Shown piece after piece: positions 62,796 to 64,000 of a stretch of DNA of 64,000 nucleotides. The stretch is from Gammaproteobacteria bacterium 39-13 (GTDB taxonomy: Bacteria; Pseudomonadota; Gammaproteobacteria; Berkiellales; Berkiellaceae): contig MKTN01000020.1 of NCBI GenBank assembly GCA_001898235.1, positions 36,603-100,602 of the forward strand. The letters run 5' to 3'. Below the pieces are notes generated by a model. That model saw nothing but the letters and a program-made list of their open reading frames with translations. It did not search any database and was not told where the DNA came from. Both the position numbers and the translations under genes were made by a program. The first letter of the stretch is position 1; each line of letters opens with the position of its first letter.

Positions 62796-62817
62796 AGAGG
62801 GGATATATAGCCCCTCT
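62796..62817 (+). terminator. Terminator hairpin after the AidB-like gene
   Basis: AGAGGGG and CCCCTCT form a 7-bp stem around ATATATAG, four bases after the stop codon. No U-run follows, so it may need helper factors. Confidence 0.65.
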
Positions 62818-62914
62818 CAAACGCCTACGTTCTGCGGCACATATTTCTTGTAAAGCTTGTAGTTGATGTTGTTGAAAATGGTTTATGAAGTGCATTTTTG
62901 TATTGCAATTTGAT

Positions 62915-62955
62915 GGACACTCATGGAGATGAATTTACCATCTTGATGAGTGTCC
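62915..62955. repeat. Long symmetric hairpin downstream of the L,D-transpeptidase
   Basis: GGACACTCAT pairs with ATGAGTGTCC; inside a 2x2 mismatch, AGATG pairs with CATCT around AATTTAC. Fifteen base pairs in total, reading alike on both strands. It starts 20 bases after the transpeptidase stop and probably ends that transcript. Confidence 0.6.
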
Positions 62956-62974
62956 TTCGCAAAGAAGCATGTTC

Positions 62975-63568
62975 TTAATTATAAGTAATGTTAATTCGGG
63001 TTTTCCCAACTTTAACAAAGTTTTGATTTAACCATTGCGCCTCACGTACCGGTACTCGAATGCAACCGTGACTTGCATTAAAGTCGGGCACGTTACCGCC
63101 ATGCAGTGCATAACCACCTTGAAAGTGCATGCAATAAGGCATAGGAGCTCCACCTTTACCAATGGGGAAAAGATTAGATTTACATCCTGAACCTTGTTTT
63201 TTATAAAAGGTGAAAGTACCAGTTACAGTTTTGCACCCTTTTCCTATGTCATCGCAGAAATTCTTTCCGCCAGAGGCATTACCCCATTTCACTAAATTCC
63301 CTTTCTCATCGTAAGCCCCCCATGCAAGCTTACTTAAATCTACTTGAATTACATTGCCGTTCGATATTGTTTTAGGAAATGGTGCGCGATCTAATGTATG
63401 TTCAACATCGTATTTTCTTTGCTTAGCAGCAGTAAATCCACGCCAAGCTTGTGCATTGACAGGACCATTACCTTCATATCCGCCACCGTAGTTGGCATTA
63501 GCAGAAGGAAAATAAGAATAAACACTAATGCTAGAGATTAAACCCAGTACTAAATATTTATTTAACAT
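62975..63568 (-). CDS. L,D-transpeptidase (YkuD/ErfK family)
   Basis: 197 residues from the ATG at 63568 with a GGGGG site; a GTG at 63580 is possible. A Sec signal (MLNKYLVLGLISSISVYSYF to about residue 25) precedes the catalytic domain with YALHGG, then FNASHGCIRVPVREAQWL, where Cys of HGCIR is the nucleophile. It forms 3-3 cross-links in peptidoglycan or attaches proteins to it, in the periplasm. A KQGSGCKSN stretch may add disulfides. Confidence 0.92.
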   Translation of the reverse strand: MLNKYLVLGLISSISVYSYFPSANANYGGGYEGNGPVNAQAWRGFTAAKQRKYDVEHTLDRAPFPKTISNGNVIQVDLSKLAWGAYDEKGNLVKWGNASGGKNFCDDIGKGCKTVTGTFTFYKKQGSGCKSNLFPIGKGGAPMPYCMHFQGGYALHGGNVPDFNASHGCIRVPVREAQWLNQNFVKVGKTRINITYN

Positions 63569-64000
63569 GATTACCCCCACAGACTGTAAGTTATTTTTTT
63601 ATAGAGATGCTTTCCTTAGGCCGTGTGTTTTTAAAAAAGTTCCCGTGTTTATATTATTTTTTTGTGGGGCAATCTGAATATCAATCTAGCAAAACGAGGG
63701 TTGTTAACAGGATCCTGCTGATAAAATTGATTTTTCAAACGAATGGTAAATTGTATGAATAAATTATTTAAAAGGGTGTAAAAATATCACCCTATATATT
63801 CAAAAATGCTGAAGTGGATCAGATTGTGCCGTATATGTATTTACATTTTGTAAGTTTGATTAGCGCTATAACTTGACGAGGGTTTATTCAAATCACATCA
63901 TTTTAAAGATTTATGATGGTTATAGCATGTCTATTTCTCCTAAAGACTGACTGCTTATTTATGTCTGTCAATCTAATTTGTAAATTTTCTTATCAATATC
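63569..64000. other. Right-edge intergenic region, nothing recognised
   Basis: AT-rich, with no frame of note, RNA gene or strong hairpin. It should hold the promoter of the L,D-transpeptidase. Confidence 0.4.

Noticed and set aside
1..64000. CRISPR arrays, insertion sequences, prophage or integrons
   Set aside because: No regularly spaced repeats, transposase, recombinase or phage structural gene was seen anywhere in the window.

Overview
The window is AT-rich, densely coded gammaproteobacterial chromosome. I saw no rRNA, tRNA, CRISPR array, transposase or phage gene. Housekeeping genes (def, pntAB, pdxH, pcm, thpR, yadGH-like ABC exporter, L,D-transpeptidase) alternate with lineage-specific genes typical of host-associated Legionellales: ankyrin-repeat proteins, long coiled-coil proteins, a lysine/alanine-rich histone-like protein, an Lpg1974-type porin, a LuxR-type regulator and several proteins with eukaryote-like domains. 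The best guess is an intracellular member of Legionellales (Coxiellaceae/Legionella/Berkiella-like). This is inferred from gene content, not from a marker gene.

Layout. 1-8.4 kb: LRR-like protein, peptide deformylase, degenerate ankyrin-like protein, an SDR without its catalytic Tyr/Lys, then a complete three-gene RND efflux operon. 8.4-17.5 kb: MFS transporter, a tandem family of proteins resembling the core of plant IQM proteins (two intact copies around one broken copy), YaiI, an HtpX-like protease, dienelactone hydrolase, cupin, a helical amphipathic protein and the histone-like protein. 17.5-28.3 kb: RhlE-type helicase, orphan bufferin-like peptide, alpha/beta hydrolase, CBS protein, a coiled-coil protein with four acidic-Trp motifs, a divergent IQM-like protein, pntAB and pdxH. 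28.5-41.7 kb: Mpg glycosylase, several unknowns, ThpR, Pcm, YadGH-like ABC exporter, a 946-aa coiled-coil protein, Ogt and an Ada-AlkA fusion. 42-51.9 kb: secreted Cys-module protein, ankyrin membrane protein, PH-domain protein, a CsoR-controlled copper operon, PPC-domain protein, lipase-like protein and small membrane or secreted proteins. 52-64 kb: GNAT, a peptide with a bacteriocin-like double-glycine leader, two outer-membrane proteins, a 1116-aa ankyrin protein carrying a YopT/C58-like Cys-His-Asp domain, a LuxR regulator behind a structured leader, an AidB-like dehydrogenase and an L,D-transpeptidase.

How genes work together. Mpg, Ogt, Ada-AlkA and AidB-like cover alkylation damage. The RND trio is a self-contained efflux pump. 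The CsoR operon has a near-ideal sigma70 promoter with a CsoR-like palindrome in its spacer, and the CsoR Cys-His-Cys spacing fits Cu(I) sensing. The IQM-like, ankyrin-C58, acidic-Trp, amphipathic-helix and lipase-like proteins form a pool of candidate host-directed proteins. No secretion-system gene lies in the window to prove their export.

The most interesting items are the IQM-like bacterial family with its decaying middle copy, the ankyrin/C58-like protease, the CsoR promoter, the leader of the LuxR gene with two mutually exclusive helices, and the double-glycine peptide.
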